From assembly GCA_022841375.1 (NCBI GenBank), contig JALHRQ010000009.1, forward strand, positions 1 to 64,000: DNA of 64,000 nt. The letters run 5' to 3'. The translations under genes and the position numbers were made by a program. This stretch comes from Burkholderiales bacterium. GTDB lineage: Bacteria; Pseudomonadota; Gammaproteobacteria; Burkholderiales; SG8-41. The notes under the pieces are model-generated. The model was not told where the DNA came from, searched no databases, and saw only the letters and a list, made by a program, of their open reading frames with translations. Below, piece after piece: positions 36,186-46,864 of the stretch. How positions within the stretch are numbered: position 1 is the stretch's first letter; every line of letters starts with the position of its first letter.

Positions 36186-37949
36186 TTATTTCTTTGGCAC
36201 GTAGAGATCGGTGATCGAACCTTCGGCCATTTCGGCGGCGAAGAACAGCGTCTCCGACAACGTCGGATGCGGGTGGATGGTGAGACTGATGTCGGTGGCG
36301 TCGGCGCCCATTTCCAGTGCGAGCACCGCTTCGGCAATCAGTTCACCGGCGTTGACGCCGACCATCGCGGCGCCGAGCAGACGGCGGGTGTTTTTGTCGA
36401 ACAGCGCTTTGGTCAGGCCTTCGTCGCGCCCGGTGGCGAGTGCGCGGCCGCTGGCGGCCCACGGGAACACGGCCTTGTCGTATTCGATGCCCTGGGCCTG
36501 CGCCTGGGTTTCGGTCAGACCCATCCAGGCGATTTCGGGATCGGTGTAAGCGACGGAGGGAATGGTCTTGGCGTCGTAGAACGCCTTGTGTCCGGCAATC
36601 ACTTCGGCGGCGATCTTGGCTTCGTGCGTCGCCTTGTGTGCAAGCATCGGTTCGCCGCAGACGTCACCGATGGCGTAGATGTGAGGCACGTTGGTACGCT
36701 GTTGCTTGTCGACCGGGATATATCCGCGTTCGTTGACGGTGACGCCTGCAGCCTCGGCCTTCAGTTCACGGCCGTTGGGCCGGCGGCCGACCGCCATCAG
36801 CGCAGCGTCAAAGGTGTCGGTGGTGGTTTTGCCGTCGGTGCTTTCGAAGGTAACCTTGAGGCCATCTTTCTGCGCTTCGATTTTGGCGACCTTGGTCTTT
36901 AGCAGGATTTTTTCGTAGCGCTTCTCGATGCGCTTGGCCAGCGGACGCACCACATCCTTGTCAGCGCCGGGGATCAGGCTGTCCATCAGTTCGACGACAG
37001 TGATTTTCGAACCCAGCGCGTCATACACCGTGGCCATTTCGAGGCCGATGATGCCGCCGCCGATGATCAGCATGCGTTTGGGTACGGTCGCCAGTTTCAG
37101 CGCGCCGGTAGAGTCGATGATGCGCGGATCTTCGTAGGGAAAACCCGGGATTTTTGCGACCGAGGAGCCGGCGGCGATGATACAGCTGTCGAAAGAAACG
37201 GTCTTCACACCGTCAGCGGTTTCAACGCGGATGGTGTTGGCCGAGGCAAATTCACCGCGGCCGGTGATGACCTGTACTTTGCGTTGTTTGGCGAGGCCGG
37301 ACAGGCCTTTGGTCAGCTTGCCCAGCACACCGTCTTTCCACGCACGCAGCTTGTCGATTTCGATTTTGGGCTTGCCGAAAGTGACGCCGGCGTGCGTCGC
37401 TTCGTCTGCTTCAGTAATGACCTTGGCCATGTGCAGCAGCGCTTTTGACGGAATGCAGCCGACGTTCAGGCAGACGCCGCCCAGCGACGGGTAACGTTCA
37501 ATCAGCACCACTTTTTTGCCGAGGTCGGCGGCGCGAAATGCGGCGGTGTAGCCACCGGGGCCGGCGCCGAGCACCACGACTTCAGCCTGAATATCGGCCT
37601 TGATGTCGTTTTTTGGCGCGGTTGCAGGCGCCTGCGCAGCAGGTGCGGGGGTTGCCGGGGTGGCGGCGGCAGGCGCGGGTGCGGCAGATGCGGCTGCTTT
37701 GACTGCACCGGATGCTTCCAGCGTCAGGATCAGCGTGCCCATCGACACCTTGTCACCGGGTTTAAGGCTGATGGTTTTGACGATGCCGGCCGACGGCGCG
37801 GGGATGTCCATCGTCGCCTTGTCTGATTCCAGCGTGACCAGCGCGTCCTCGGCGTTGACCGTATCGCCGGGTTTCACCAGCACTTCGATGACCGGGATGT
37901 TTTTGAAGTCGCCGATATCCGGGACTTTGACTTCGACCATTTGGCTCAT
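36186..37949 (-). CDS. lpdA: Dihydrolipoyl dehydrogenase with N-terminal lipoyl domain
   Basis: 587 residues. A lipoyl domain (about 1-80) has the modified lysine in LESDKATMDIPAP. An Ala/Pro linker (about 85-120) joins it to the flavoprotein: GAGPGGYTAAFRAADLGKKVVLIE, redox disulfide GGVCLNVGCIPSK, NAD motif IIGGGIIGLEMATVYDALG and C-terminal HPHPTLSE with the catalytic His. This is the E3 of the pyruvate dehydrogenase complex in betaproteobacteria. The aceE/aceF genes are not adjacent here; proA is upstream with 57 nt between, including an AT-rich stretch. Confidence 0.93.
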   Translation of the reverse strand: MSQMVEVKVPDIGDFKNIPVIEVLVKPGDTVNAEDALVTLESDKATMDIPAPSAGIVKTISLKPGDKVSMGTLILTLEASGAVKAAASAAPAPAAATPATPAPAAQAPATAPKNDIKADIQAEVVVLGAGPGGYTAAFRAADLGKKVVLIERYPSLGGVCLNVGCIPSKALLHMAKVITEADEATHAGVTFGKPKIEIDKLRAWKDGVLGKLTKGLSGLAKQRKVQVITGRGEFASANTIRVETADGVKTVSFDSCIIAAGSSVAKIPGFPYEDPRIIDSTGALKLATVPKRMLIIGGGIIGLEMATVYDALGSKITVVELMDSLIPGADKDVVRPLAKRIEKRYEKILLKTKVAKIEAQKDGLKVTFESTDGKTTTDTFDAALMAVGRRPNGRELKAEAAGVTVNERGYIPVDKQQRTNVPHIYAIGDVCGEPMLAHKATHEAKIAAEVIAGHKAFYDAKTIPSVAYTDPEIAWMGLTETQAQAQGIEYDKAVFPWAASGRALATGRDEGLTKALFDKNTRRLLGAAMVGVNAGELIAEAVLALEMGADATDISLTIHPHPTLSETLFFAAEMAEGSITDLYVPKK

Positions 37950-38006
37950 ATCTAAAACTCTTTTAAAAACAAATAGTTATGATTCGCCCTCAAGGGCAGT
38001 GTTGAA

Positions 38007-39263
38007 TCAACCGCGAATATGGCCGTCGCCGAACACGACGTATTTCAGCGAGGTCAGACCCTCAAGCCCCACCGGTCCGCGTGCATGCAGTTTGTCGGTG
38101 GAGATGCCGATCTCCGCACCGAGGCCGTATTCATAACCGTCGGCGAAACGCGTCGAGGCATTGACCATCACCGAACTCGAATCGACTTCGCGCAGAAAAC
38201 GCCGCGCACGGCTGATGTCCTCGGTGACGATGGCGTCAGTGTGCTGCGAACCGTAGCGCGCGATGTGATCAAGCGCCGCATCCAGTCCGTCGACGATGCG
38301 CACCGACAGGATGGCGTCGAGATATTCGGTATGCCAGTCTTCTTCGGTCGCCGCCTTCATGCCGGATACGATGGCGCGCGCGGCGTCATCACCCCGCAGC
38401 TCGATTTTTTTGTCAGCGTAGGTTTTGCACAGCGGCGGCAGGATTTTTGCCGCGATGTCGCGCGCCACCAGCAGCGTTTCCATGGTATTGCAGGTGCCAA
38501 GGCGCTGGGTCTTGGCGTTGTCGGCGATACGCAGCGCCTTGTCAAAATCGGCCTTGTCGTCGATATAGACATGGCAGACGCCGTGCAGGTGCTTGATCAT
38601 CGGGATGCGCGATTCACGCATCAGCCGTTCGATCAGTCCCTTGCCGCCGCGCGGCACGATGACATCGACGTAATCCTGCATGGTGATCAGTTCGCCGACG
38701 GCGGCACGGTCAGCTGTTTCTATCACCTGCACTGCGGTTTCCGGCAGCCCCGCGGCTTTCAGTCCGGTCTGCACGCAGGCGGCGATCGCCTGATTCGAGT
38801 GCAGCGCTTCCGAACCGCCGCGCAGGATCGCGGCATTTCCGGATTTCAGGCACAGCCCCGCCGCATCCGCAGTCACATTCGGACGCGATTCGTAAATGAT
38901 GCCGATGACGCCCAGCGGCACGCGCATCTGCCCGACCTGGATGCCGGAAGGACGGTATTTGAGTCCGCTGATTTCACCGATCGGATCCGGCAGTGCGGCG
39001 ATCTGGCGCAGGCCGTCGGCCATGGCTTCAATGATCGCCGGCGTCAGCTTCAGCCTGTCGATGGCTGCGGCATCGAGTTTTTTTGCTTGCGCAGCTTCGA
39101 CGTCGCGGGCGTTTTCGCGCAGCAATACCTTGGCGGCGTGTTCAATTGCCGTGGCCATGGCGGTCAGCGCCACGTTCTTGGCCTTGGTATCGGCGACCGC
39201 CATCGCGCGCGATGCAGCGCGGGCGGCTTTGCCGACGGAGATCATGTAGGTTTGTACATCCAT
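38007..39263 (-). CDS. proA: Gamma-glutamyl phosphate reductase
   Basis: 418 residues, the second step of proline synthesis (glutamyl-5-phosphate to glutamate semialdehyde with NADPH). The aldehyde-dehydrogenase fold is marked by [38 protein letters not shown] and the catalytic Cys in [12 protein letters not shown] start at ATG 39263 ([18 protein letters not shown]); the longer frame adds 22 unlikely residues. It continues the leuS-lptE-holA-proA gene order on the minus strand. Confidence 0.95.
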   Translation of the reverse strand: MDVQTYMISVGKAARAASRAMAVADTKAKNVALTAMATAIEHAAKVLLRENARDVEAAQAKKLDAAAIDRLKLTPAIIEAMADGLRQIAALPDPIGEISGLKYRPSGIQVGQMRVPLGVIGIIYESRPNVTADAAGLCLKSGNAAILRGGSEALHSNQAIAACVQTGLKAAGLPETAVQVIETADRAAVGELITMQDYVDVIVPRGGKGLIERLMRESRIPMIKHLHGVCHVYIDDKADFDKALRIADNAKTQRLGTCNTMETLLVARDIAAKILPPLCKTYADKKIELRGDDAARAIVSGMKAATEEDWHTEYLDAILSVRIVDGLDAALDHIARYGSQHTDAIVTEDISRARRFLREVDSSSVMVNASTRFADGYEYGLGAEIGISTDKLHARGPVGLEGLTSLKYVVFGDGHIRG

Positions 39264-39378
39264 AGGGTGGATTCTAGCAGGTGGGTGTGGGCATTTTGGC
39301 TGGTCCGTTTGTGCAGAAAACCAGACCAATTAGCCGGGCTACCCTCGGCAGAAGTTGCTTTTGATCGATGAGATCAGA

Positions 39379-40461
39379 TCAGAAAAGAGCAGGATGCGCC
39401 GCAAACGCAGCATTGCTGATGCGCCGGGGCGCCTGCGCCTTCACCGTTCCCGGATTGTTGCGCGCAAACCGCAGCGCTAGCTGCAGCAATTCATCCCAAA
39501 TATCGCCCCGCACCAGACCCTTGACCATGCGGTCGATGACGGCCGCATGACGCAGGGCCTCAGTGGCCTGGCCGAGCGTGAAACGGCGCAGGTTGTTCTG
39601 CATCGCGCTTTGGTGTGACGGCCCCCAGATACGCGCTTCGCGCATCATCATCGACGCCGGTTTGCCGCCGTTGACACCGGTGATGATCTTGCCGATGGCG
39701 CGAATTTCTTCCGACAGCGACCACAGCACCAGCGGCGCTGCGGTGCCTTCACCCTGCAGACCGTCGAGTACGCGGGCAACGCGCAACGGATCGCCTTCGA
39801 GCATGATTTCGCCGAGGTTGAACACGTCGTAACGCGCGACATCGAGCACGGCTTCGCGGACCTGGTCGAAGTTGATCGCGCCCGGCGGAAACAGCAAAGC
39901 GAGTTTCTGCACTTCCTGGTAGGCGGCGAGCAGATTGCCCTCGACACGGTCAGCAATGAAATCGAGCGTTTCGGTATCGGCTTCCTGCTGCTGCAAAGCG
40001 AGCCGGCCGGCAATCCATTGCGGCAGCGCTCGGCGTAGCACGGGTTTGGCTTCGACGGCGACGCCGGCGCGTTCCAGGGTTTCGAACCAGGCGGCTTTCT
40101 GGCCGCGCCAGTCAAGATCGGGCACATAGATCAGCGTCACGGTGTCCGGCGGCAGCGACTGGCAGTAGTTCTGCAGCGCCTCGCCGCCTTCCTTGCCGGG
40201 CTTGCCAGTGGGGATGCGCAGTTCCAGCAGCTTGCGCGAAGCGAACAGCGATTGCGAACTGCCGGCCAGAGCGAGCTGGTTCCATTTGAAACCGGAATCG
40301 GCGGTCAGGACTTCTCGTTCGGTATAACCCTCGGTGCGCGCCTTGGCGCGAATGCGGTCGCTGGCTTCAAGGGCGAGCAGCGGTTCGGTGCCGAAAACCG
40401 TGTAGAGGGGTTTTAATTCCCTGGTCAGGTTCTGATGCAGCTGCTCAGTAGAAATTTTCAT
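39379..40461 (-). CDS. holA: DNA polymerase III delta subunit
   Basis: 360 residues, the clamp-loader subunit that opens the beta sliding clamp. Typical features are the N-terminal ELKPLYTVFGTEPLLALEASDRIR, RKLLELRIPTGKPGKEG, then LYQxxQKLALLFPPG-like (LAAYQEVQKLALLF) and the C-terminal RDIWDELLQLALRFA region. Family length is normal (about 340). The ribosome site is weak. The 184-nt gap before it (toward lptE) carries an inverted-repeat element. Confidence 0.93.
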   Translation of the reverse strand: MKISTEQLHQNLTRELKPLYTVFGTEPLLALEASDRIRAKARTEGYTEREVLTADSGFKWNQLALAGSSQSLFASRKLLELRIPTGKPGKEGGEALQNYCQSLPPDTVTLIYVPDLDWRGQKAAWFETLERAGVAVEAKPVLRRALPQWIAGRLALQQQEADTETLDFIADRVEGNLLAAYQEVQKLALLFPPGAINFDQVREAVLDVARYDVFNLGEIMLEGDPLRVARVLDGLQGEGTAAPLVLWSLSEEIRAIGKIITGVNGGKPASMMMREARIWGPSHQSAMQNNLRRFTLGQATEALRHAAVIDRMVKGLVRGDIWDELLQLALRFARNNPGTVKAQAPRRISNAAFAAHPALF

Positions 40462-40491
40462 TGCAGCGTTAGTCTACGATAAGGCCGCAAT

Positions 40492-40623
40492 CGGGGTCAC
40501 GCGAAATATCGCCAGCTGAGTGATGCGCCCGGGATGGCGGCCGGACGTTCTCCCATGGTTGCGGGGAGAGGCGGATCAGCAATGGTCTGATTACGGCCGC
40601 CAATCTCATTGAGTCTGACCCCG
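40492..40623. repeat. Nested inverted-repeat element between lptE and holA
   Basis: Outer arms CGGGGTCA (40492-40499) and TGACCCCG (40616-40623) are perfect complements. Inside them TGGCGGCCG (40535-40543) pairs with CGGCCGCCA (40594-40602), and CTCCC (40550-40554) with GGGAG (40564-40568). The whole 132-nt unit would fold as one stepped hairpin. It holds no plausible frame. It could be a small dispersed element (MITE or REP-like) or a structured untranslated region of the lptE-holA transcript. Confidence 0.5.
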
Positions 40624-40645
40624 GGACAGAGTGTTCACGGACCGG

Positions 40646-41143
40646 TCAGGTTTTTTGGGGCGTGAGTTTCGTCAGCTGCAAACGGCGCAGCAACTGTTGC
40701 ACAGCGTCGTTCTGCATATCGCGGAACAACAGCGCATCTTCAGCTTCCTTTGACAGGAGTTCGGCGTCGCTGTAGGAAAGATCGCGTCTTAGCGCGATTT
40801 CAGTCACCGGGATGATTTCCACGGCATTAACATCGATTACCCGGTATGACATGATGTAGCGTAACTGGTATTCGCTGACCCGACCGGTGCCTGACAACGA
40901 AAGAATGTTTTTTTCGCGTCTTTCGCTGACCAGTATCAGTGTGGCCTCGGCGCCTTTTGCATTGTCGATGATCCGGGTGCTGCTGCCTGAGGACACTACG
41001 CGCCGGAACTGGTTGGCGAACTGAGAGCCCGCCGGCGCCTGCACATACAGTGTATTGAACGGCAGGTTGGCTTCGCTGCGCAGCTGGAAACCGCAGGCAG
41101 CGAGCAGCATGATGAAGATCAGTAAGGGCAGCGTTTTTTTCAC
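40646..41143 (-). CDS. lptE: LPS-assembly lipoprotein LptE
   Basis: 165 residues. A lipoprotein signal with lipobox LLAAC (Cys16) is followed by GFQLR, the standard start of mature LptE. Then come LYVQAPAGSQFANQFRRVV, SGTGRVSEYQLRYIMSYRV and RRDLSYSDAELLSKEAEDALLFRDMQNDAVQQLLRRL. It plugs the LptD barrel in the outer membrane and helps insert LPS. It starts 3 nt after the leuS stop, the conserved arrangement. Confidence 0.93.
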   Translation of the reverse strand: MKKTLPLLIFIMLLAACGFQLRSEANLPFNTLYVQAPAGSQFANQFRRVVSSGSSTRIIDNAKGAEATLILVSERREKNILSLSGTGRVSEYQLRYIMSYRVIDVNAVEIIPVTEIALRRDLSYSDAELLSKEAEDALLFRDMQNDAVQQLLRRLQLTKLTPQKT

Positions 41144-41146
41144 GGT

Positions 41147-43744
41147 TCAGATCACAATGTTGACCAGACGCCCCGGCACGATAACAACTTTTTTCACTGC
41201 CTGCCCGGCGACAAACTTCTGCACTTCGGCATGGGCGAGCACAGCCGCTTCAATGGCAGCCTTGTCGGCGTCGCGCGGAACCCGGACGTCGCCGCGTTTT
41301 TTACCGTTGACCTGCACCACCAGTTCCAGTTCTGATTCGACCAGCGCCAGCGCGTCGGGTTCCGGCCAGGGCGCGTCGAGGATGTCCTCGCCATAACCCA
41401 GATCGCGCCATAACTGGTGGGTGATGTGCGGGGTTATCGGTGACAGCACGCGCAGCAGGATCGACAGGCCTTCGCGCAGCATGGCATTGGCCGCGGCGTC
41501 GTTGCCGCTTTTCAGTACGCCTTCCAGCGCGTTGAGCATTTTCATCGTCGCCGAGGCAACGGTATTGAACTGGTGGCGGCCGAGGTCGTAGTTGCCCTGC
41601 TTCAACACGGCGTGGATTTCACGCCGGGCAGCGGCCAGCGGCGCCGGCAGGTCGGCCGGCATTTCGGCGGCGGGACGCTGGGCGATTGCGTAACCCAGCG
41701 ACCACACGCGGCGCAGAAAACGCGAGGCGCCTTCGACGCTGGCGTCCGACCATTCCAGCGTCTGCTCGGGCGGTGCGGTAAACATCATGTAAAAGCGCGC
41801 GATGTCGGCGCCATAGCTTTCCATCAGCGCCTGCGGATCGACGCCGTTGTTTTTTGATTTCGACATGGTGCCGATGCCGCCGGATTCGACCGGCTGGCCG
41901 TCGGCGCGCAACGTGGCGCCGCTGCGGTTGCCCTTGTCGTCGACGATGAGGTCGACGTCGGCGGGGTTGTAATAGGTGATGCGGCCGGTGGCGGGCTTGC
42001 GGAAAAAAATCTCATTAAGCACCATGCCCTGGGTCAGCAGGTTCTTGAACGGCTCATCGAGCTTCACCAGGCCAAAGTCGCGCATCGCCTTGCTCCAGAA
42101 GCGCGAATACAGCAGATGCAGGATGGCGTGTTCGATGCCGCCGATGTACTGGTCAGCGGGCAGCCAGTAGTTGACGCGGTCATCAACCATGGTCTTGCCG
42201 TTGTCGGCGCAGGCATAACGCAGGTAATACCAGGACGAATCAACAAAGGTGTCCATGGTGTCGGTTTCGCGTTTCGCCGGCTGGCCGCATTTCGGGCATG
42301 GGCAATTGACGAAGTCAGCGCGTTTGTTCAGCGGGTTGCCGCTGCCGTCGGGCACGCAGTCTTCGGGCAATACTACCGGCAGGTCCTTGTCGGGCACCGG
42401 CACGTCGCCGCAGCCTGCGCAGTGAATGATCGGGATCGGACAACCCCAGTAACGCTGGCGCGAAACGCCCCAGTCGCGCAGGCGGTAAAGCACCTGCTTT
42501 TCGCCGAGGTTTTTGGTCTGCAGGTCGGCGGCAATGGTATCGACTGCAGCGGCGTAGTTCAGGCCGTCGTATTTGCCGGAATGCGTGCACACGCCGCGTT
42601 CCTTGTCGGCATACCACTCCTGCCATGCGTCAGTCGAAAAAGGCTGCCCCGCAACGTCGATGACCGGAGTGATGCGCAGGCCGTACTGCTTGGCGAAATG
42701 GAAATCGCGTTCGTCATGCGCCGGCACTGCCATCACCGCACCCTCGCCATAACCCATCAGCACATAGTTGCCGACCCAGACCTCGATTTTTTCGCCAGTC
42801 AGCGGATGCTCGACGAATATCCCCGTCGGCATGCCTTTCTTTTCCATGGTCGCGATGTCGGCTTCCATCACCGAGCCGTGTTTGCATTCATCGATGAAGG
42901 CGGCAAGTTTGGCGTTGCCCTGCGCGGCGCGGGCGGCCAGCGGATGCTCGGCGGCGACGGCGACAAAGGTGACGCCCATGATGGTGTCGGCGCGGGTGGT
43001 GAATACCCAGAGCTTTTCGGCTTTGCCGTCCAGCGTGTACGGGAACGCGAAACGCACGCCGTAGCTTTTGCCGATCCAGTTCGCCTGCATCGCCTTGACC
43101 CGCTCCGGCCATCCCGGCAGCGTATCGAGTGCTTCGAGCAGTTCATCGGCGTATTTGGTGATGGCGAGGTAATAGCCAGGGATTTCGCGCTTCTCGACGG
43201 TCGCGCCGGTGCGCCAGCCTTTGCCGTCGATGACCTGTTCGTTGGCGAGCACGGTCTGATCGATCGGATCCCAGTTCACCACCTGGGTTTTTTTGTAGGC
43301 GATGCCTTTTTCGAGCATGCGCAGGAACAGCCACTGGTTCCAGCGGTAGTAGTCTGGCTTGCAGGTGGCGAGTTCGCGACTCCAGTCGATAGCAAAGCCC
43401 AGCGACTTCAGCTGCTGCCGCATGTAGGCAATGTTGTCGTAAGTCCACTTCGCCGGCGGCACGCCGTTAGCCATCGCGGCGTTTTCCGCAGGCAGTCCGA
43501 AGGCGTCCCAGCCCATCGGCTGCAACACGTTGTAGCCCTTCATCCGGTGGTAACGCGTCAGCACGTCGCCGATGGTGTAGTTGCGCACATGGCCCATGTG
43601 CAGCTTGCCGGACGGGTACGGAAACATCGACAGGCAATAGTATTTGGGCTTGCCGTTGTTCTCGACGGCGCGGAAGGCCTGTCCGTCATCCCAGAATTTT
43701 TGCGCGTCGCGCTCGATGACCTGCGGGTTGTATTTTTGCTGCAT
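41147..43744 (-). CDS. leuS: Leucyl-tRNA synthetase
   Basis: 865 residues. The class-I HIGH motif is seen as [16 protein letters not shown] and the KMSKS loop as [12 protein letters not shown]. The editing domain (about 220-420) includes [21 protein letters not shown] and [15 protein letters not shown] zinc-type insertion has CPCPKCG. I start at ATG 43744 ([18 protein letters not shown]), because the longer frame's 38 extra residues lie in the promoter region shared with uvrD. Full length and intact. Confidence 0.97.
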   Translation of the reverse strand: MQQKYNPQVIERDAQKFWDDGQAFRAVENNGKPKYYCLSMFPYPSGKLHMGHVRNYTIGDVLTRYHRMKGYNVLQPMGWDAFGLPAENAAMANGVPPAKWTYDNIAYMRQQLKSLGFAIDWSRELATCKPDYYRWNQWLFLRMLEKGIAYKKTQVVNWDPIDQTVLANEQVIDGKGWRTGATVEKREIPGYYLAITKYADELLEALDTLPGWPERVKAMQANWIGKSYGVRFAFPYTLDGKAEKLWVFTTRADTIMGVTFVAVAAEHPLAARAAQGNAKLAAFIDECKHGSVMEADIATMEKKGMPTGIFVEHPLTGEKIEVWVGNYVLMGYGEGAVMAVPAHDERDFHFAKQYGLRITPVIDVAGQPFSTDAWQEWYADKERGVCTHSGKYDGLNYAAAVDTIAADLQTKNLGEKQVLYRLRDWGVSRQRYWGCPIPIIHCAGCGDVPVPDKDLPVVLPEDCVPDGSGNPLNKRADFVNCPCPKCGQPAKRETDTMDTFVDSSWYYLRYACADNGKTMVDDRVNYWLPADQYIGGIEHAILHLLYSRFWSKAMRDFGLVKLDEPFKNLLTQGMVLNEIFFRKPATGRITYYNPADVDLIVDDKGNRSGATLRADGQPVESGGIGTMSKSKNNGVDPQALMESYGADIARFYMMFTAPPEQTLEWSDASVEGASRFLRRVWSLGYAIAQRPAAEMPADLPAPLAAARREIHAVLKQGNYDLGRHQFNTVASATMKMLNALEGVLKSGNDAAANAMLREGLSILLRVLSPITPHITHQLWRDLGYGEDILDAPWPEPDALALVESELELVVQVNGKKRGDVRVPRDADKAAIEAAVLAHAEVQKFVAGQAVKKVVIVPGRLVNIVI

Positions 43745-43780
43745 GATGCGGGCGGGGAGGGGGTAATCAGGAAAGTTGCG

Positions 43781-43835
43781 ATTATATCCGCTCTGCCTGA
43801 TCCACAGCGGGTCACAAGGGCCGGTCACGTATAAT
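43781..43835. promoter_or_regulatory. Divergent leuS/uvrD promoter region
   Basis: Two perfect TATAAT boxes face away from each other: 43781-43786 on the minus strand (37 nt before the leuS start) and 43830-43835 on the plus strand (27 nt before the uvrD start). Neither has a clear -35 at 16-18 nt. Confidence 0.45.
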
Positions 43836-43861
43836 CCGGCGTGCCCAATCCGCATCAAACG

Positions 43862-46072
43862 ATGACCCCCGCTTTCCTCTCAGGCCTCAACGAGCACCAG
43901 CTCGAAGCCGTCACGCTGCCGCATCAGTCCGCACTGATTCTGGCCGGCGCGGGCAGCGGCAAGACGCGCGTGCTGACCACGCGCATGGCGTGGCTGATTC
44001 AGACCGGGCAGGTCAGTCCGATGAGTGTGCTCGCGGTGACCTTCACCAACAAGGCGGCGAAGGAAATGCTGACCCGCCTGACCGCGATGCTGCCGATCAA
44101 CACCCGCGGCATGTGGGTGGGCACCTTTCACGGCCTGTGCAACCGCATGCTGCGCGCGCATTACCGCGAGGCCGGCTTGCCGCAGCTGTTCCAGATCCTC
44201 GATACCCAGGATCAGTTGGCAGTGGTCAAGCGCCTGTTGAAGGGCATGAACCTTGACGAAGAGCGTTATCCCCCGCGCCAGGCGCAATGGTTCATTGCCG
44301 CGCAGAAGGAAGAGGGTAAACGCGCCGACAAGGTCGAGCCGTACGACGATTTTTCACGGCGCATGGTCGAGGTGTATGCCGAATACGACCGCCAGTGCCA
44401 GCGCGAGGGTGTTGTCGATTTTGCCGAGCTGCTGCTGCGCTCATACGAACTGCTGGCACGCAACCAATCGCTGCGCGATCACTATGCCGGGCGCTTCCGG
44501 CACATCCTGGTCGATGAATTCCAGGACACCAACCGCCTGCAGTACCGCTGGCTGCAATTGCTTGCGGGACAGAACAACGCCATATTTGCAGTCGGCGATG
44601 ATGACCAGTCGATTTACGGCTGGCGCGGGGCCACCACGGCCAATATGCAGGACCTGCAGCGCGATTTTCACATCGAGCGGGTGATCAAACTCGAGCAGAA
44701 TTACCGCTCCCACGGCAACATTCTCGATGCCGCCAACGCGCTGATCGGGCATAACCGCAAGCGCCTCGGCAAAAACCTGTGGACCGAAGATGCCAAGGGC
44801 GAGCCGCTGCGGGTGTTCGAGGCCGCCACCGATTACGAAGAGTCGGCCTATATCGTCGAGGAAGTGCGCAACCTGCGCGCGTCCGGCGAGCGGCTGGCTG
44901 ATATTGCCGTGCTTTACCGCTCGAACGCGCAGTCGCGCGTCATTGAACACGCCTTGTTCACGGCGAGCATGCCGTACCGTGTTTATGGCGGCCTGCGCTT
45001 TTTCGAGCGTCAGGAAATCAAACACGCGCTGGCTTATCTGCGGCTGGTGGCCAACCAGGACGACGACGGGGCGCTGCTGCGGGTAATCAATTTCCCGACG
45101 CGCGGCATCGGCGCGCGCAGCCTGGAGCAGTTGCAGGGCATGGCGCGTGAGAGTGGCACGACGTTGTGGGCGGCAGCCTGCGCCAACACCCTGTCGGGCA
45201 AGGCGGCGGCAAGTATCGCCGCATTCGTGAAACTGATCGAGGCCATGCGCGGCGCAACCGCCGGGCTGCCGCTGCCGGAGGCAATTGCCCATGTCGTCGA
45301 ACACGGCGGCCTCATCGCGCATTACCGCAACGAGAAGGAAGGTGCCGACCGGCTGGAGAATCTCGACGAACTGGTCAATGCCGCGGCGATGTTCGTCGAG
45401 GAGCGCGCGACGCAGATGCCCGCCGAAGGCGCGCCGCCTGAAGAGGAAATGGATGAACTGACAGCCTTCCTCGCCCATGCAGCGCTGGAGGCCGGCGAAC
45501 ACCAGGCCGAAGCTGGCGCCGACGCGTTGCAGTTGATGACCGTGCATTCAGCCAAGGGCCTTGAGTTTCATGCGGTGTTCATCACCGGGCTTGAAGAAGG
45601 GCTGTTCCCGCACGAAAACAGCATGGCCGAGGCGGAAGGCGTGGAGGAGGAGCGGCGGTTGATGTATGTCGCGCTGACCCGCGCGCGGCGGCGGCTTTAC
45701 CTGTTATTGGCGCAAAGTCGCATGCTGCACGGGCAGACACGCTACAACGTGCCGTCGCGGTTTTTCCGCGAACTGCCGGAAGCGCTGTTGCAGCGGGTCA
45801 ATCATACCCGGCCTGCATCGTCCTATGCGCGTCAGGGTTCCCCCTCATACGGTGCGCCTGCGCGCAGCCTGTCAGGTCAGTCCACGGCGCCGTCTTTGCA
45901 GTCGAGGGATTTCCCGTGGCGTATCGGCCAGGCGGTGACCCATGCCAAATTCGGCGCCGGTGTTATCGTCAATGCTGAAGGCGGCGGTGACGACGCGCGG
46001 GTGCAGGTGAATTTCAGGGATTCGGGACTGAAATGGCTGGCGCTGACATATGCCAAGCTCGAGGCCGCCTGA
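43862..46072 (+). CDS. uvrD: ATP-dependent DNA helicase UvrD (helicase II)
   Basis: 736 residues, superfamily 1[10 protein letters not shown] (Q motif), Walker [33 protein letters not shown] (Walker B), [37 protein letters not shown] and [13 protein letters not shown] form the full motif set. The C-terminal tail ends in a UvrD Tudor-like domain ([21 protein letters not shown]), so it is UvrD rather than Rep. It acts in mismatch and nucleotide-excision repair. ATG 43862 is chosen over the GTG at 43841. Confidence 0.94.
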   Translation: MTPAFLSGLNEHQLEAVTLPHQSALILAGAGSGKTRVLTTRMAWLIQTGQVSPMSVLAVTFTNKAAKEMLTRLTAMLPINTRGMWVGTFHGLCNRMLRAHYREAGLPQLFQILDTQDQLAVVKRLLKGMNLDEERYPPRQAQWFIAAQKEEGKRADKVEPYDDFSRRMVEVYAEYDRQCQREGVVDFAELLLRSYELLARNQSLRDHYAGRFRHILVDEFQDTNRLQYRWLQLLAGQNNAIFAVGDDDQSIYGWRGATTANMQDLQRDFHIERVIKLEQNYRSHGNILDAANALIGHNRKRLGKNLWTEDAKGEPLRVFEAATDYEESAYIVEEVRNLRASGERLADIAVLYRSNAQSRVIEHALFTASMPYRVYGGLRFFERQEIKHALAYLRLVANQDDDGALLRVINFPTRGIGARSLEQLQGMARESGTTLWAAACANTLSGKAAASIAAFVKLIEAMRGATAGLPLPEAIAHVVEHGGLIAHYRNEKEGADRLENLDELVNAAAMFVEERATQMPAEGAPPEEEMDELTAFLAHAALEAGEHQAEAGADALQLMTVHSAKGLEFHAVFITGLEEGLFPHENSMAEAEGVEEERRLMYVALTRARRRLYLLLAQSRMLHGQTRYNVPSRFFRELPEALLQRVNHTRPASSYARQGSPSYGAPARSLSGQSTAPSLQSRDFPWRIGQAVTHAKFGAGVIVNAEGGGDDARVQVNFRDSGLKWLALTYAKLEAA

Positions 46073-46087
46073 GTGGGGCAGACGGCG

Positions 46088-46864
46088 TCAGCCGGTTGTT
46101 TCCGCAGGATTTTCCGGTGCGTCCGTGAATACATCGGTGTAAGCCGCATGAATGCTCGGGATGACCACCGGCGCGAGCAGCAACAGTCCCAGATCCAGCA
46201 GACGTAAGGACATGGCGACCGGCATGACCAGGATCAGGGCGCAAAAAATAACGCCGCCGTAGACCGCAAATGCCCCGAGATTTTTCCTGCATGCGGTAAA
46301 GCTGTACCACATCGCTTGATGCGGCTTCAGGTTGCGGTAATAAACCAGCAATGGCGCAAACCACAGCGCCATCATCACCACAATCGACAACAGCCATCCG
46401 ACCAGCAGCGCCGCAAAAATTCCCGATGCGGCATTGCTCAATTCGCGGGCGTTATCCGGTGTCAGTTTGGCTTGCGTCGACAGTTTGATGACTTCCTCGA
46501 AAGAGTTTCCGCCGATGGCTGACATGGCGATCATCACCAGCAGGTTGGATGCGATCGACAGCGAGCCGAGCACCAGCAGTGCGCCGGTATTCCGGGTAAA
46601 GCCGGCGAGCAGATAACCGAATGCCAGCGGTTTGCCGAACTCGATGGCACGGCAGCCTTCCATCAAGCCGACCAGCGCGATGGGGGCCGCCAGCAAGACG
46701 AGCGGGCCGACGTAGGGAATCAACAGCAGGAGTTTGAACAAGGCGAAAAGCGCCACGAGCATCATGATCCATTGCGCGGGATTTTTTCCGAGCAGCGTGG
46801 CGCCGGCCCGAATCCATTGCCAGCCCCGGTTGGCCTTGAACTGACGAATTTCAGGCTCGTTCAT
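46088..46864 (-). CDS. BPSS1780-family membrane protein
   Basis: 258 residues with about six hydrophobic segments. The start NRGWQWIRAGATLLGKNPAQWI and the pattern LLLLIPYVGPLVLLAAPIALVGLMEGCRAIE match the BPSS1780 family of betaproteobacterial inner-membrane proteins, whose function is not known. Its ATG overlaps the stop of the homoserine kinase gene upstream (ATGA), so the two are co-translated. It is convergent with uvrD (15 nt apart). Confidence 0.85.
   Translation of the reverse strand: MNEPEIRQFKANRGWQWIRAGATLLGKNPAQWIMMLVALFALFKLLLLIPYVGPLVLLAAPIALVGLMEGCRAIEFGKPLAFGYLLAGFTRNTGALLVLGSLSIASNLLVMIAMSAIGGNSFEEVIKLSTQAKLTPDNARELSNAASGIFAALLVGWLLSIVVMMALWFAPLLVYYRNLKPHQAMWYSFTACRKNLGAFAVYGGVIFCALILVMPVAMSLRLLDLGLLLLAPVVIPSIHAAYTDVFTDAPENPAETTG

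Noticed and set aside
42116-43834. 572-codon plus-strand frame opposite leuS
   Set aside because: Shadow of the high-GC leuS coding strand; its residues do not form any known domain.
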